NCBI GenBank assembly: GCA_020746875.1
Contig: JAGTJL010000027.1
Coordinates: 310,001-374,000 of the forward strand
Reading direction: 5' to 3'
DNA: 64,000 bases
Source: Rhexocercosporidium sp. MPI-PUGE-AT-0058
Taxonomy: Eukaryota > Ascomycota > Leotiomycetes > Helotiales
Under the pieces are notes generated by a model. That model worked only from the letters and a program-made list of their open reading frames with translations. It was not told the DNA's origin and searched no databases. Positions 44,590 through 54,799 of the stretch are shown piece by piece. How positions within the stretch are numbered: the stretch's first letter is position 1; the number at the start of each line of letters is the position of its first letter. Position numbers and translations under genes: made by a program.

Positions 44590-45500
44590 GAAAGGACCGC
44601 GAAGAGAGCGAGGATAAAGAGATGCCCGATGCTTAAGATTACTTAACGCACGAACTTAAGGAAACTTTGAAGGTTAAGCTTTCCGATATCTTCTAAGGGA
44701 ACCGAAGGAACTTAGAGACTTTTATTTTATAAGTAGAATTTTACTAATACTTTAACGACGATAAGTTCTTTACTAGTGAAAACTACGCTCTTTAGACGGT
44801 ATCGTACTTTAAAGGCGAAGCTATACGGTGGATCGAGCCGTTCCTTAGGGATTACTTCGAGAACGAAGACACCTGCGGGGCCATGCTTATTACGTAGATT
44901 ATGTTTAGGACCTAAGGAGGATTTAAGAAGGAAATTCGGCGAATATTCGGCGATATCGATGAAGTTAAAACGGCAGAAACTTACTTATACGGCTTAAAGC
45001 AAGTTAATAGCGTAGTGGCCTACGCTACGGAATTCTAGAAGCACGCTAATAAGACTGGCTGGAACTCTTAATTACTTATTAGTTATTACCGGCGAGGGCT
45101 TAAGGATTATATCCGATTAGAACTTACCAGGATCGATCCTTAAGTAAGAGATATTCTTATTCTTATTAAGTAAACCGTCCGAATTAATAACCGCTTGCAC
45201 GAGTTTAAACGTGAATAGCAGACGTACGTAAGGAGGGGCCAGAGATAGCCTGGCTACCGATAAAACGAGGGACGCCGACGATAGGGCAACCCTAAGGATA
45301 ACCGATAATCAGATCTTATAGAATACGACGCTACTTATAAGAAAGGGAAAGGCAAAGCACGACAAGGGGGGCTGTCGAAGGAAGTTATGAACGAACGACG
45401 CGAAAAGAAGTTATATTACGAATATGGCCTTCCGGGGTATATAATAAGCTTATACCGCAAGAAGAGCGCTGGGAAGAAGCAACTCAACTTTATAGGACGA
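44590..45500 (+). pseudogene. Degraded gag region
   Basis: Recognisable gag-like sequence (YFKGEAIRWIEPFLRDYFEN, then YLYGLKQVNSVVAYATEF, NRLHEFKREQQ-like text) in a frame broken by stops. Near 45410 a CCHC zinc knuckle is still traceable, but two of its Cys positions now read Tyr (TGC to TAC). Not functional. Confidence 0.7.
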
Positions 45501-46399
45501 GGGGCGTACGACATTACCGGTGTACCCCTTCCGCTCTCGTTAAGGGAAGTTTAAATTAGCGCCACTTACCGTTATATGACGATAGACGAGCTTAACGCTA
45601 ATTATATCGATAGTCAGATCGAGGTCGATGGCGGTGAAGAAAATAGCAAGTAGAGCGAAACGGACGACAATTATATCCGTTAATATATGATAGGACTCGA
45701 GTCCAGCGACTGGACCTAACGGGACGAATAGTACGTCCAGCAACGGGTACCCGAGACTATACGCAGGGCATAAAGCCCAGAAGACATGACTAGTGCCGAG
45801 AGGAGCGAAGACTCTTAGTACTAGGGCAATGCTATGCTCTTAGGACTAGCATTCTCTGGATTCCAAGAATACGAGGTCTGGCGAGTCACTTAGCGGGAGG
45901 AATATCTTACCCGCGAGATTCTTAATACTAGGCACTGGATAAACGTCGACACAGGAGTTACTTATATCGAACCAGGGGTCGTCTCACGCGGAAGGCCGTA
46001 ATAGAGCGAGGAATACGAAGTAGTCTTCCGAAGTAACTTACGTATCGCCTGGAGGACGATAGACGTCGAGAACAGCGTCTTTCGAACGTACGTTCAGCTA
46101 ATTCCGACCGACGAAATACCGTTCCGACAAACGGCAACGCGAATAAACGTAAGAGACGTATAAGAGGTCATCGCAGAAATACTACGGAACCGAATGTGGG
46201 TTAACTTTCGGGATGACTTAGAGACATATTACGAAAGACCCTTTAGACCTTTCGTACCCTTAGGTATATACTAATTATACCGCATCTTATACGAAAATCC
46301 GGAGAATCGGCAATAGGAAAATATATTAACCGAAGAGGTTTACGTCGAAGGAATAGACTTGCGTACGTTCGCAGTTATCGGGGAAGGCAACTATTTAAC

Positions 46400-49300
46400 C
46401 TTCGACGTCGATATTAGAAGAGTGAAACTACGGGCTATAATGGATTCCGGAGCGTAAGGGAACTTTATATTTCTTACTATTACGGTCTAGTATTTCTTGC
46501 CTACCGAAGTTAAGAAGGACGGGTACTAACTAGTGCTCGCCGACGGAGGACTTGCCGCGAACGGCCTGATCGATGTACAGATAGAGCTATTATATATAGG
46601 AATCGGCAGATACTCTGAATATATCCAGTTCGATGTGATTAAGATTAGGAGATACGATATCATCCTAGGGCTATTATAAATATAATTCCATAATCCGAAA
46701 ATCGACTGAAAAGCGCAGAAGTTAGAATTCAGTAATTATAAGAGCTACTTCTAGGACAGGAAAGCAGTAAAAGGCTTAAGAGGGTTAAGCGTAACTTCTA
46801 AGGAAGAGCTTAGGAATAAAGTAACGGGCTTTATAACGGTCGATATACCGTTAGAATATAAACGATTTGAGGTATTATTTAAAGAGGAACTAAGTAGTAG
46901 CGCCTTACTTAAATACTAGGACTACGATCACCGGATCGAGTTAGCTGAAAGCACGAAGCTAATATTCCAATTATTACGGGAATATTTAATTATAGACTTA
47001 ATAACGATTAAGAAATACATTAATGAAAACTTAACGAAGGGATTCATTCGAGAGTCTAAATCCCTGTGAGGAAGTAACGTCCTCTTCGCAGCGAAGAAAG
47101 ACGGCGGACGAAGAATGTGTATTGATTACCGTCGATTGAACGATGCTATTAAAAAGGATCGTTATGTACTACCTTTAGCTAAGGAGCTACGCGACAGGCT
47201 CAGCGGCGCTAAGATCTTTACTCAGTTAGACTTATAAGGCGCGTATAACTTCGTAAAGATAATTAAGGGAGAAGAAGAGAAAATAACATTCCGCACACGT
47301 TTCGGTTATTACGAGTATACGATTATGCCCTTCGGACTAATTAACGCGCTTATTATATTTCAGCGTCTAATTAATAATATTTTATAGTAATACTTGGACG
47401 TAATATATATATATTACTTAAACGATATTTTAGTTTATTTTAAGATAAAAGAATAATACGTGAAAGACGTTATAATAGTATTAGAGAAGCTTAAGGCTTC
47501 CTCGATGCTCCTAAAGCTTAAGAAGTATTATTTTTATAAAGAAGAAGTCACTTTCCTAGAATACGTAGTCACTATCATAAGACTGGCTATAGACCCCTAA
47601 AAGGTTAAGATAGTCGTTGAATAGACTAGACCTACTAGTGTTAAGGAAGTACAATCCTTCTTAGGATTTACTAACTTCTATCGACGATTCGTTCGAAGTT
47701 ACTCGAAAATCGCCGCACCACTTATAGAGTTGATATATAAAGACAAAAGCTTCGACTGGAATAATAAAGCAGAGATAGTTTTCCGAGACCTTAAGGAAGC
47801 CTTTATCAAGGAACTAGTCTTTATATCCTTCGACTTAAATAAGGAAATCACGATAAAGACAGACGCTTCCGACTATGCTATAAGGGCCGTGCTAAGCTAA
47901 CCGGGCGAGGACGGCAAATAGTAACTAGTTGTATACTATTCGCGGAAACTCTCACTAGTAGAACTCAATTACGATATATACGATAAGGAACTGCTAAAGG
48001 CTATAGACGTAGTACGCGAATGAAAGGTCTACCTCGAGGGATCGCCTTACGAGGTACGGATCTTAACGGATTATAAGAATCTCATTTACTTCACGATTAC
48101 TAAAGAACTAAACCGACGACAGGTTCGATGGTACGAAACACTCTTTATAATTAAACTTCGATTTTTATATATTAAAAGAACGGAAAACGCTAAAGCCGAC
48201 GCTTTTAGTAAGAAACCAGAATATCTCGTAAATAAGATATACGAATTATATATTATATTAAAAAAGGATAATGACTCGCTAATGGTTAATTACAGGCAGC
48301 TAGCAACGATAAGCCAGGTCCCCGAGAGAGTCTGGAAAGGCTACGCTAACGACTTAGTAGTAGCCGAATAAAAAAAGCAGCTAGGCGAGGGATTCTCTTT
48401 TACCGATACTGGAGCTCTTCTGTACTAAGGACGAATTTATATTCCTACGCGGAATAAGGTAGATTTCGTTAAAGAATAGTATGGGCTACCGGCTTATAAA
48501 CATTAAGGGATAGCTAAGATATTATTTAAGCTCTCTAAGGAATATTATTTCCCAGGAATAAGGAAAGTAGTTAAAGACGTAGTCTCGTCTTGTGATATAT
48601 GCATACGGAATAAGGCAAATCACTATGCGCCGTATAAGCTTATAAAGTCACTAACGACGCCGCCACGCTTATAAAAGTCAATAGCCTTAGACTTCGTGGT
48701 CGAACTACTACCCTCGAAAGATCCGATCACCGGGATTATTTACGATTCGATCTACGTAATAACGGATAGAACAACGAAGTACGCGTACATAGTACTAGTA
48801 CTAAGCATATAAGACGCGCCTACGATAGCGCAGGTATTCCTCCGAACGATCTTCGCGAATCACGGAATACTAGACGAGGTCATCTTAGATAGAGACAAGC
48901 TTTTTACCTCGAAGTTCTGGAAAACATTAGTATCGCTCTTAGGGATGAAACAGAAAATGTCAACAGTATTCCACCTTTAGACCGACGGCCAAATAGAACG
49001 AATTAACCAGATAATAAAGACTTATCTTCGATATTATATAAATTATAAATAAGACGACTAAGTTTAATTACTTTTAACCGCCTAATTTACATATAATAGC
49101 GCAGATCAAGAGACTATTAGAGTATCGCCGTTTTATGCGAACTACGAGTATAACCCGACGGTATATAATATACCGATTACGGGTTAAGAGACCGCGTATA
49201 AAGCTATATTATAAAGAAATAAGCTTAAATAACTGCATAACGAACTATCAACGGATATTCTATTTATTGCATAAAGATTAGCTATTTATTATAACAAAAA

Positions 49301-49690
49301 GCGTAATATAAAACTAACGCTAAAAAAAAGAGATAAAGTTTACTTGCTCAGAAAGAATATCGCGACTAAGCGACTAAGCAGTAAATTAAATTACAAAAAG
49401 CTAGGATTATTTAAGATTGCGAAAGTTAAGAGACTAATCAATTACTAGCTAACACTTCCAAAAACCATGAATATCCACCCGGTATTCCACATATTACTCC
49501 TCGAACCAGCACCGCCAGGAGCACCTCCAGCCCTTGTTATAGAAGTATAACCGGTGAACCCGAGCGCCGAATACGATATCGAAACTATTTTGGACTATTA
49601 GTATTTCCGCGGTATCGCTAAATACTTGATTAAGTAGAAAAGGTACCCATAATCAGAAAACACCTGGGAACTCAAGTCTAACCTCTACTG
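46400..49690 (+). pseudogene. Degraded pol region: PR, RT, RNase H, integrase, chromodomain
   Basis: Landmarks in order: AIMDSGA of the aspartic protease (about 46436); RT motifs CIDYRRLNDAI (about 47117), TQLDL, YYEYTIMPFGL and YYLNDILVYF (about 47412), where the catalytic Asp-Asp reads Asn-Asp. RNase H follows with [15 protein letters not shown] (about 47850) and YDKELLKAI. The integrase has SSCDICIRNKANH, SIALDFVVELLPS and TDGQIERINQIIKTYLRYY (about 48976). A chromodomain-like end has YDIETIL, AKYLIK and SENTWE (49570-49670). Many stops are TAA/TAG at Gln or Trp sites. Not functional. Confidence 0.88.
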
Positions 49691-49821
49691 CCCTGAACTC
49701 CTTCGAGATTTTCATTCTCGAAATCCAGGGCTGCTCAGAAGGAAGGAGAGCCGAGGTCAGGCACGTCGACCTCCGCCCCAAAGAAGGACGCCAGATAGGC
49801 GTCGGGCTCGAAGGCAGGGAA

Positions 49822-50223
49822 CTAGGGACTAGGAACATCCTCAACGGGCTCAGAAGGAGGCGTTAGAGGACGAGCGGGGGCCACCGTCTTGCTAAGCTTG
49901 AAGAGGCACACCGGCCGATCGGGCCAGGAGAACTCTGTCACGTACCCCGAGGAATCGCAATCGCTGCGTTTAGAACGGACGCATTTAGAGCATCTCTTCG
50001 AAATGGACAAGTCCAGGAAACAAGTACGAGAGAGGCTGCGGCAGAAAAAGCAGGGCTTCGCACGACGCGTAGCACCCTCAATGCGAAGCGCCAGCTGGAT
50101 GCGCTGTTTCTTTTTTGTTTGGGCGACGCCGGGTTTCTTTATAACTCCAGATATAATGGATAAGGAAGATGGCCGTTGGCAGCCACCGACGTTTCCTAGG
50201 TTATACTTAAGCGTGGGGACCAC
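49822..50223 (-). other. Antisense ORF at 3' end of gypsy, Cys-cluster type
   Basis: A 133-codon open frame on the strand opposite pol, ending close to the chromodomain. It has no ATG; the frame opens at a GTG. It has two clustered Cys groups, PCFFCRSLSRTCF and RCSKCVRSKRSDC, that resemble a zinc-binding module. The region is GC-richer and nearly free of the RIP damage seen upstream. Fungal gypsy elements often carry such an antisense frame near the 3' LTR; whether it is expressed is unknown. Confidence 0.4.
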
Positions 50224-50244
50224 GCTAAGCTAAGAAAAGGATAG

Positions 50245-50759
50245 TGTTACGGACGCTCCTGGACGACCACTGGGTCCCAGGAGGAAATGTTCTAAGAGTT
50301 ATTATAGTCCTAGGAACCGAGTAGTTCCTGGGAGTACGGCTCCTGGGAGCTAACGGGGTCTTAGGACTTACCTGTACTTAGAACATTTCATTTATAATGT
50401 AATCTTGAAAATAGTGTCGTGGCCGCGGGTTTCTGCGACCACGTATCACGTGATAAGAATCGAGGACTACAGCAAGTCACGTAATAGATCCCTAGATCCG
50501 TGGATCCCTCGACAGCCGAAGGGATCTAAGGATCTAAGGATTTAACATCTCAAGGGATCTAAGGGATTTAAGAAGAACGAAGGTTCTATATAAGACTGGC
50601 ACGTCTGCTATTAGATAAGAGCTTCGTGCTCAACTAAAAATAGTATCTCAATTATACTAATTATTATCTATTTCCCCGTACGTGATACACCTACTTCTCG
50701 ATCATTAAGATCAACACAACCCACCGTATCTACACCGAGTAAATACACGGACCGTGACA
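50245..50759 (+). repeat. 3' LTR of gypsy element
   Basis: 515 bp. It keeps more G and C than the 5' LTR at variable sites, and together with about 700 bp upstream of it looks less mutated than the rest of the element. Confidence 0.94.
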
Positions 50760-50764
50760 TTATA
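50760..50764. repeat. 5-bp target-site duplication of gypsy element (right)
   Basis: TTATA, the partner of TTATG at 43941-43945. Confidence 0.75.
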
Positions 50765-50789
50765 TAGAAACTCCGGTTATAGAGATACA

Positions 50790-51440
50790 TCTAATGATTA
50801 ACGTTTAAGTACGTGAGCCTGGCTGTTTTCCTTAAATCTTGCGCTTTTCGGCGTGCCTTATAACGAATCTATTAAGACCGTAGCTTTTTATAATATCGGT
50901 CTCGTCTATATTCTATCGTTAATTAACTGGAATGGCCTTAATAACTAAGATCTCTAGTTTTTAGAACTAAGGCTTAATAACTTTAGAATAAACGCAGTTA
51001 ATACGTACATAATCGACATATATTTGCCTTTTCGTTTTTAAAATAGGATTCCGTGCCAAAAACTTATAAATCCAGTGTCTTCCGAGTGGTAAATGATCTC
51101 CTTAAAGAGCTAGAAGTCTCTCTCTAAAAACCTTAATTTATGCATACGTAATTCCACGGCCAAGAAACTCCTAAGTCAAAATCCAATTAGTCAATCGACT
51201 CTCTACTATCGTAGATAGCCTTTACAAGTGATTAGCACCTTCCTAACGTGATAAAGTAATTGCCTTGCGGCCACGAAGTGTAGACCTCGGAATACCTTAC
51301 TTAAGCGATGCCTTTCGCAAAGACTTGCCATTTGCGATCTCTATAAGCGCAGACATGACGTCATACTCGGTATATTAAGGTTTTATAATAAGAGCAAGTC
51401 ACATTCCAAATTTAAGAAGAATTAATTAAAGAATCAAGGA
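50790..51440 (-). pseudogene. Fot1/pogo transposase, N-terminal part
   Basis: On the minus strand, with stops ignored: IEIANGKSLRKAS and GIPRSTLRGR (helix-turn-helix, CENP-B/pogo type), then RLSTIVESRLTNWIL and EFLGRGITYA, then NIDETDIIKSYG (the first catalytic Asp region), RHAEKRKI and GSRT, ending ISITGVSI just at the gypsy insertion. Typical Fot1 order. Broken by many stops. Confidence 0.82.
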
Positions 51441-51490
51441 GTAATTAATTATTTAAGTTAGTAGGTAGATGTAACGGTAAGTTAAGCGAG

Positions 51491-51516
51491 GTGGGCGGAA
51501 GGGGGGTGCTCGACGT
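51491..51516 (-). repeat. Right terminal inverted repeat of Fot1/pogo element
   Basis: 26 bp, exact reverse complement of 42865-42890, followed by TA at 51517-51518. Confidence 0.93.
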
Positions 51517-51518
51517 TA

Positions 51519-52600
51519 TCTAGACCAATCTTCTCGCTAATCATCTATAGCAGAGGATGTTCAAGAACACTTTAGCAACTACAATTGCCGTCATATTGGC
51601 CTTAATACCGGCTGTCGTCCGAGTATATGGCCCTGCCGCATATCTGGCACCTATAACGACGGTGTTTGGACACCCTGGGAGGCGGCTGGGCATGATGGTT
51701 GAGGCTTTAGTCCTGACTGTCTCAAGAACATTACTTGGAGTTGGCTGGTCTGTCCTAGGAGTGTACTTGTCAAGTCTTGTCAACGAGAACAATGCACTTG
51801 CAGCATACACGGTCAAAGGCGTTTTCTTAGTAGTGGCCTTGATGTTCCATGGATTCCTGAGATCCCATACCCCGAGACTGTTTATCTTCGTCCTGCTATT
51901 AGTCATTGTCTCTGTTATCAACTTGACTGGTACCTCCACAATTGTCACTCCTACAAGTGCCACTGTAATTTTATATCCCATTCTTACGTCGGTGGCGATC
52001 TTGTTATTAATCAACATGCTTGTATTTCCGGAGTTCTCAAGTAGTTTCCTTGGTATCACTACGATTGAGACTCTTGGGGAGACAGTTGAAGCTCTAAAAG
52101 ATGCCGGGAAATACTTTATTGCCATGGCCGAGCCGGCTACTGGTCAAGATAAAAGAGAAGAGGAGGCCAGTGCACCTGCAACAGCTGCGGAGGAACCTGT
52201 AGAAAAGTCCGATCAAGAATCACCTTCATTCTTTCAAAAGATTCTGCATTTTATAGGAAAGGAGCGACCAGAGTCACCGAAACCAGAAGCCGCCGAAGGG
52301 CCAAAAGCTATCAAGCTCAAGTCTTTGACTAATGCGAAGCCAAAACTACGTGCAAAGTTGGCTGGATGTAAGGCTGCACAATAGGAGTGTAATTTTGAGC
52401 TGGCATGGGCCGTACTCCCTCCGAGGGACTTGAAAGTGATCAGTGACACCAACATGAACAAGCTCGTGGCAAACACGATAGCTCTGATTAGTGCTTGTGA
52501 GAGCAAGTATGCTCTCATGGGTGATGAGAATGACAAGATCGACCCAGAGACCTTGGAAGAGCACGAACTCAAGACGCTAGAAAAAGCAGCTGGTCTTGAA
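51519..52600 (+). pseudogene. Membrane transporter relic (ArAE/FUSC-like), interrupted and 3'-truncated
   Basis: From 51557 an open frame of 275 codons gives RMFKNTLATTIAV, YGPAAYLAPITTVFGHPGRR, then about six hydrophobic segments (LGVGWSVLGVYLSSLV, VKGVFLVVALMFHGFL, LFIFVLLLVIVSVINL, VAILLLINMLVF). This resembles the N-terminal membrane half of fungal putative ER/aromatic-acid-exporter-like transporters. The frame is stopped by TAG at 52382-52384 but continues in frame as ECNFELAWAVLPPRDLK and YALMGDEND. Upstream, between the TA and the first ATG, are two more TAG codons. The coding similarity ends near 52600, where the amidoligase sequence begins on the other strand. The family protein should run several hundred residues further. 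It is a relic, not a working gene. Confidence 0.72.
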
Positions 52601-53506
52601 AGTGGAGAGTATTCTTCTCGTCCGGGTACTGTACTGGAGACCCATTGCAATGAACGTGACAGCAAAGGACATCCACGCTAACGTCCTCACATGGCCACGC
52701 ATATGCCTCCCGCCGCGAAACTCAATTGTATATGTCGGAGGATGCCCAGAAGTAGGGGATCGATTAAGATTCAAGAAGTTCCATAGAACTCGTCTTCGCT
52801 TTCCGTCTTCCGGGGCTCCTTGCATGTAACCAATCAAGGCACCAAAGTCGCCGCATGCTTTGATATCTTCGGCGATTCTTCGCAAGGCAAGTGAAGTTCG
52901 CTGTTTAAGTAGCTCGCCCATCCTACCTGCCTGGAGAGAGTTGCGCAAGCAATAAATGCTCTGGCGACGATCTTCGGGTAGTAGAGAGAAGACGTAAGGC
53001 TCGTAGATGCAAGTTGCAAATGCGATAACTTTAGCATCGCGGATGTCGAAGTTGGTTCCAGCTGACCCGACATGGACGTGGGTACCGGGATATGGATTGG
53101 GAAGAACTTTGAAGACAATCTTCATCGAAACCCAGAAAGTCTTAATTTGATGCTCGAAGTCTTCTGCCAGTGACATTTTGGGTGACACAGCTTCGAGTGC
53201 CACTTTGGAATTGTCAGTGTATTGAACTTGGGTAATGAGTTGTGTTTCAACGAATAATTTTTACTTGCCCTGCGAGCCTTCGGTCCGAAGTGAGGCATCA
53301 GTGGTAATTACCCACTTATCATAATGTTCTGGTGTCTTTCTGTTGACAGAAGCATTGTCAACGATTGCTCTAAGGCCTCTGTTCTGCATTGCCTTTTGCA
53401 GTCTTTCGTAGTACTGAGGAGGTACCCAGCCCTCCCTCAACTTCCAGGGCTGGCCAACAGCCTCGATCTCAATACCGAATGTAAGCGGCCGGAGTGTTAG
53501 AGCCAT
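52577..53506 (-). CDS. Amidoligase-family enzyme, possibly C-terminally clipped
   Basis: Two exons, 53506-53269 and 53202-52577, joined through an intron with a GC donor (CAGG|GCAAGT...CAAAG), 287 aa. Landmarks of the fungal putative amidoligase family: FGIEIEAVG (residues 10-18, a metal-binding E-x-E), WVITTDASL, VALEAVSP (80-87), GTHVHVG (119-125), LIGYMQG, LWNFLNL and IEFRGGRHMRGHV (239 on). These enzymes are predicted to form amide bonds between a carboxylate and an amine at the cost of ATP. Compared with the copy at 33027, similarity stops soon after the EFRGG block. The last ~20 residues may therefore be foreign, from the junction with the transporter relic. It is divergent from the AIG2-type gene at 53920, the classic fungal neighbourhood. 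Confidence 0.78.
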
Positions 53507-53919
53507 TGATAATACGAAGACTTGATAACCTCAAGAACGGGTCAAGCCTGAGATACCTGTGTAGATTTTTTCAGGAATCAAATCAACTTTCTGATTCAAT
53601 GAGATGACATGAAAGTCTAGCGTTCCCTAGAGAACTGCATGCAAAAATCAGAAACCCATTCTTTAGCCACACAATCCTGGGCGGGGTCCCTATCAAAATT
53701 AAAACTGCTCGAACTCAGTGCTGCGATGCTAACGAATTACTGATTGGCGTTAGTGGGCAAAAGCGGCGCCGAAGGCGCACACAGCCGCCCAGTCATGCTG
53801 AGACAAAGTTGCACCAGGCTTCTCTCTACAATACTCCCCTACTGGACGCACCACAGGTCAAGCTTCTCATCAACTTCAAGAGGTCCAGTTTCCAAATCCA
53901 CAACAACGAACAACCCGCC
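53507..53919. other. Shared promoter region of amidoligase and cyclotransferase
   Basis: 413 bp between two divergent starts. No ORF of its own. Likely to hold a bidirectional promoter; no specific motif could be assigned. Confidence 0.45.
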
Positions 53920-54696
53920 ATGAGTTTAGCAACAGCAGCCAGACGGCGCAATTTGTACTTCGCATACGGTAGCAATCTCTCTTTGGGGCAAATGGCATCT
54001 CGATGCCCAGAGTCTCGCTTTGTCGGTCGTGCGGTGCTTTACAATTATCGATGGCAGATCAACGAGCGAGGCTACGCTAATGTGATCGTGGACGACAATT
54101 TTTCGGTGGAGGGGCTTTGTTACCTACTCAGCGAGAAGGACGAAGCTAGGCTGGACCGCAACGAGGGCGTGCATACCGGAGCGTACGAAAAGGCTGAATT
54201 ACAAGTTGAGCTCACTTGTCGACCTGCTGCTCTGATAGGCAGAGATGTGGCAGACATCGCCATTGACGGAAGTCTCGAGTTACTGTCTAATGGTCTTGAT
54301 CAACCAAATGAAGGAGAAGGCAGTGATCATAAGAGACCATGCTCGTGGCCATCAGGTGTCGAGGACGAGCTGAAAGAGTGGCAAGGCTCGGAAATGAAGC
54401 AAGGCGAGATGACAAAAGCTTTGGTGTATTTAAGCAAGTCATTCATCATCGATAGCCTTCCCCGAGAGGAGTACGTCGACCGCATGAATGCTGGGATCGG
54501 TCACGCTCTTGCTCTAGGCATCTCGCCCCACTTCATCGCTGTGGCAATTCGACCATACATCTCTAGCGAACCCGAGACAACAGAGATGGAAATTGAAACA
54601 ACAGATGCAAAAGATAGGCATTCGCCACGTGTCCGCAAGACTCAGAAACGTGGTACAGGACAGGAGAAGCAGACATTTTTGACTTGGATCAGGTAG
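53920..54696 (+). CDS. AIG2-type gamma-glutamylcyclotransferase
   Basis: Single-exon gene, 258 aa, of the gamma-glutamylcyclotransferase/AIG2 fold. The substrate-binding loop is LYFAYGSN (12-19), followed by RCPESRFVGRAVL, YRWQINERGYANV and GLCYLLSEKDEARLDRNEG with Glu82 as the likely acid/base, then AYEK. The second half has ALVYLSKSFIIDSLPREEYVDRMNAG. Family members release 5-oxoproline from gamma-glutamyl amines or peptides. The ATG at 53920 was chosen because it directly precedes the domain; the frame is open further upstream without another ATG. Its divergent neighbour is an amidoligase, which suggests a make-and-break pair for a gamma-glutamyl amide. C-terminus is basic and disordered. 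Confidence 0.9.
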   Translation: MSLATAARRRNLYFAYGSNLSLGQMASRCPESRFVGRAVLYNYRWQINERGYANVIVDDNFSVEGLCYLLSEKDEARLDRNEGVHTGAYEKAELQVELTCRPAALIGRDVADIAIDGSLELLSNGLDQPNEGEGSDHKRPCSWPSGVEDELKEWQGSEMKQGEMTKALVYLSKSFIIDSLPREEYVDRMNAGIGHALALGISPHFIAVAIRPYISSEPETTEMEIETTDAKDRHSPRVRKTQKRGTGQEKQTFLTWIR

Positions 54697-54799
54697 AGCC
54701 ACGGACGGCGCTAGCTTTCAAGCCATGAAAATTTCTTGACTACCGGGACAGCAGGATTGTTTCAACCATTGAGAAAACGGGATTTATTGGGAGATCCAT

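Larger units (their letters stand above)
43946..50759 (+). mobile_element. Ty3/gypsy LTR retrotransposon (chromovirus-like), RIP-degraded
   Basis: A complete 6.8-kb element with two 515-bp LTRs that begin TGTTACGG and end CCGTGACA (CCGTGATA on the left). A purine-rich tract (AAGAAAAGGATAG) precedes the right LTR. The order gag, protease, reverse transcriptase, RNase H, integrase, chromodomain is that of Ty3/gypsy chromoviruses. The body is AT-rich with many TAA/TAG codons at positions that should be Gln or Trp. It inserted inside the Fot1/pogo transposase. Confidence 0.94.
42865..51516 (-). mobile_element. Fot1/pogo-type DNA transposon, degraded, split by a gypsy element
   Basis: The outer element is bounded by a perfect 26-bp terminal inverted repeat starting ACGTCGAGCACCCCCC and flanked by TA on both sides (42863-42864 and 51517-51518), the target duplication of Tc1/mariner-pogo elements. 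Without the nested retrotransposon it is about 1.83 kb, the usual Fot1/pogo size. The transposase is on the minus strand, with its N-terminal part to the right of the retrotransposon and its C-terminal part to the left. It is full of TAA/TAG codons and AT-rich, as expected after RIP. It lies inside the coding region of a transporter gene. Confidence 0.9.
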
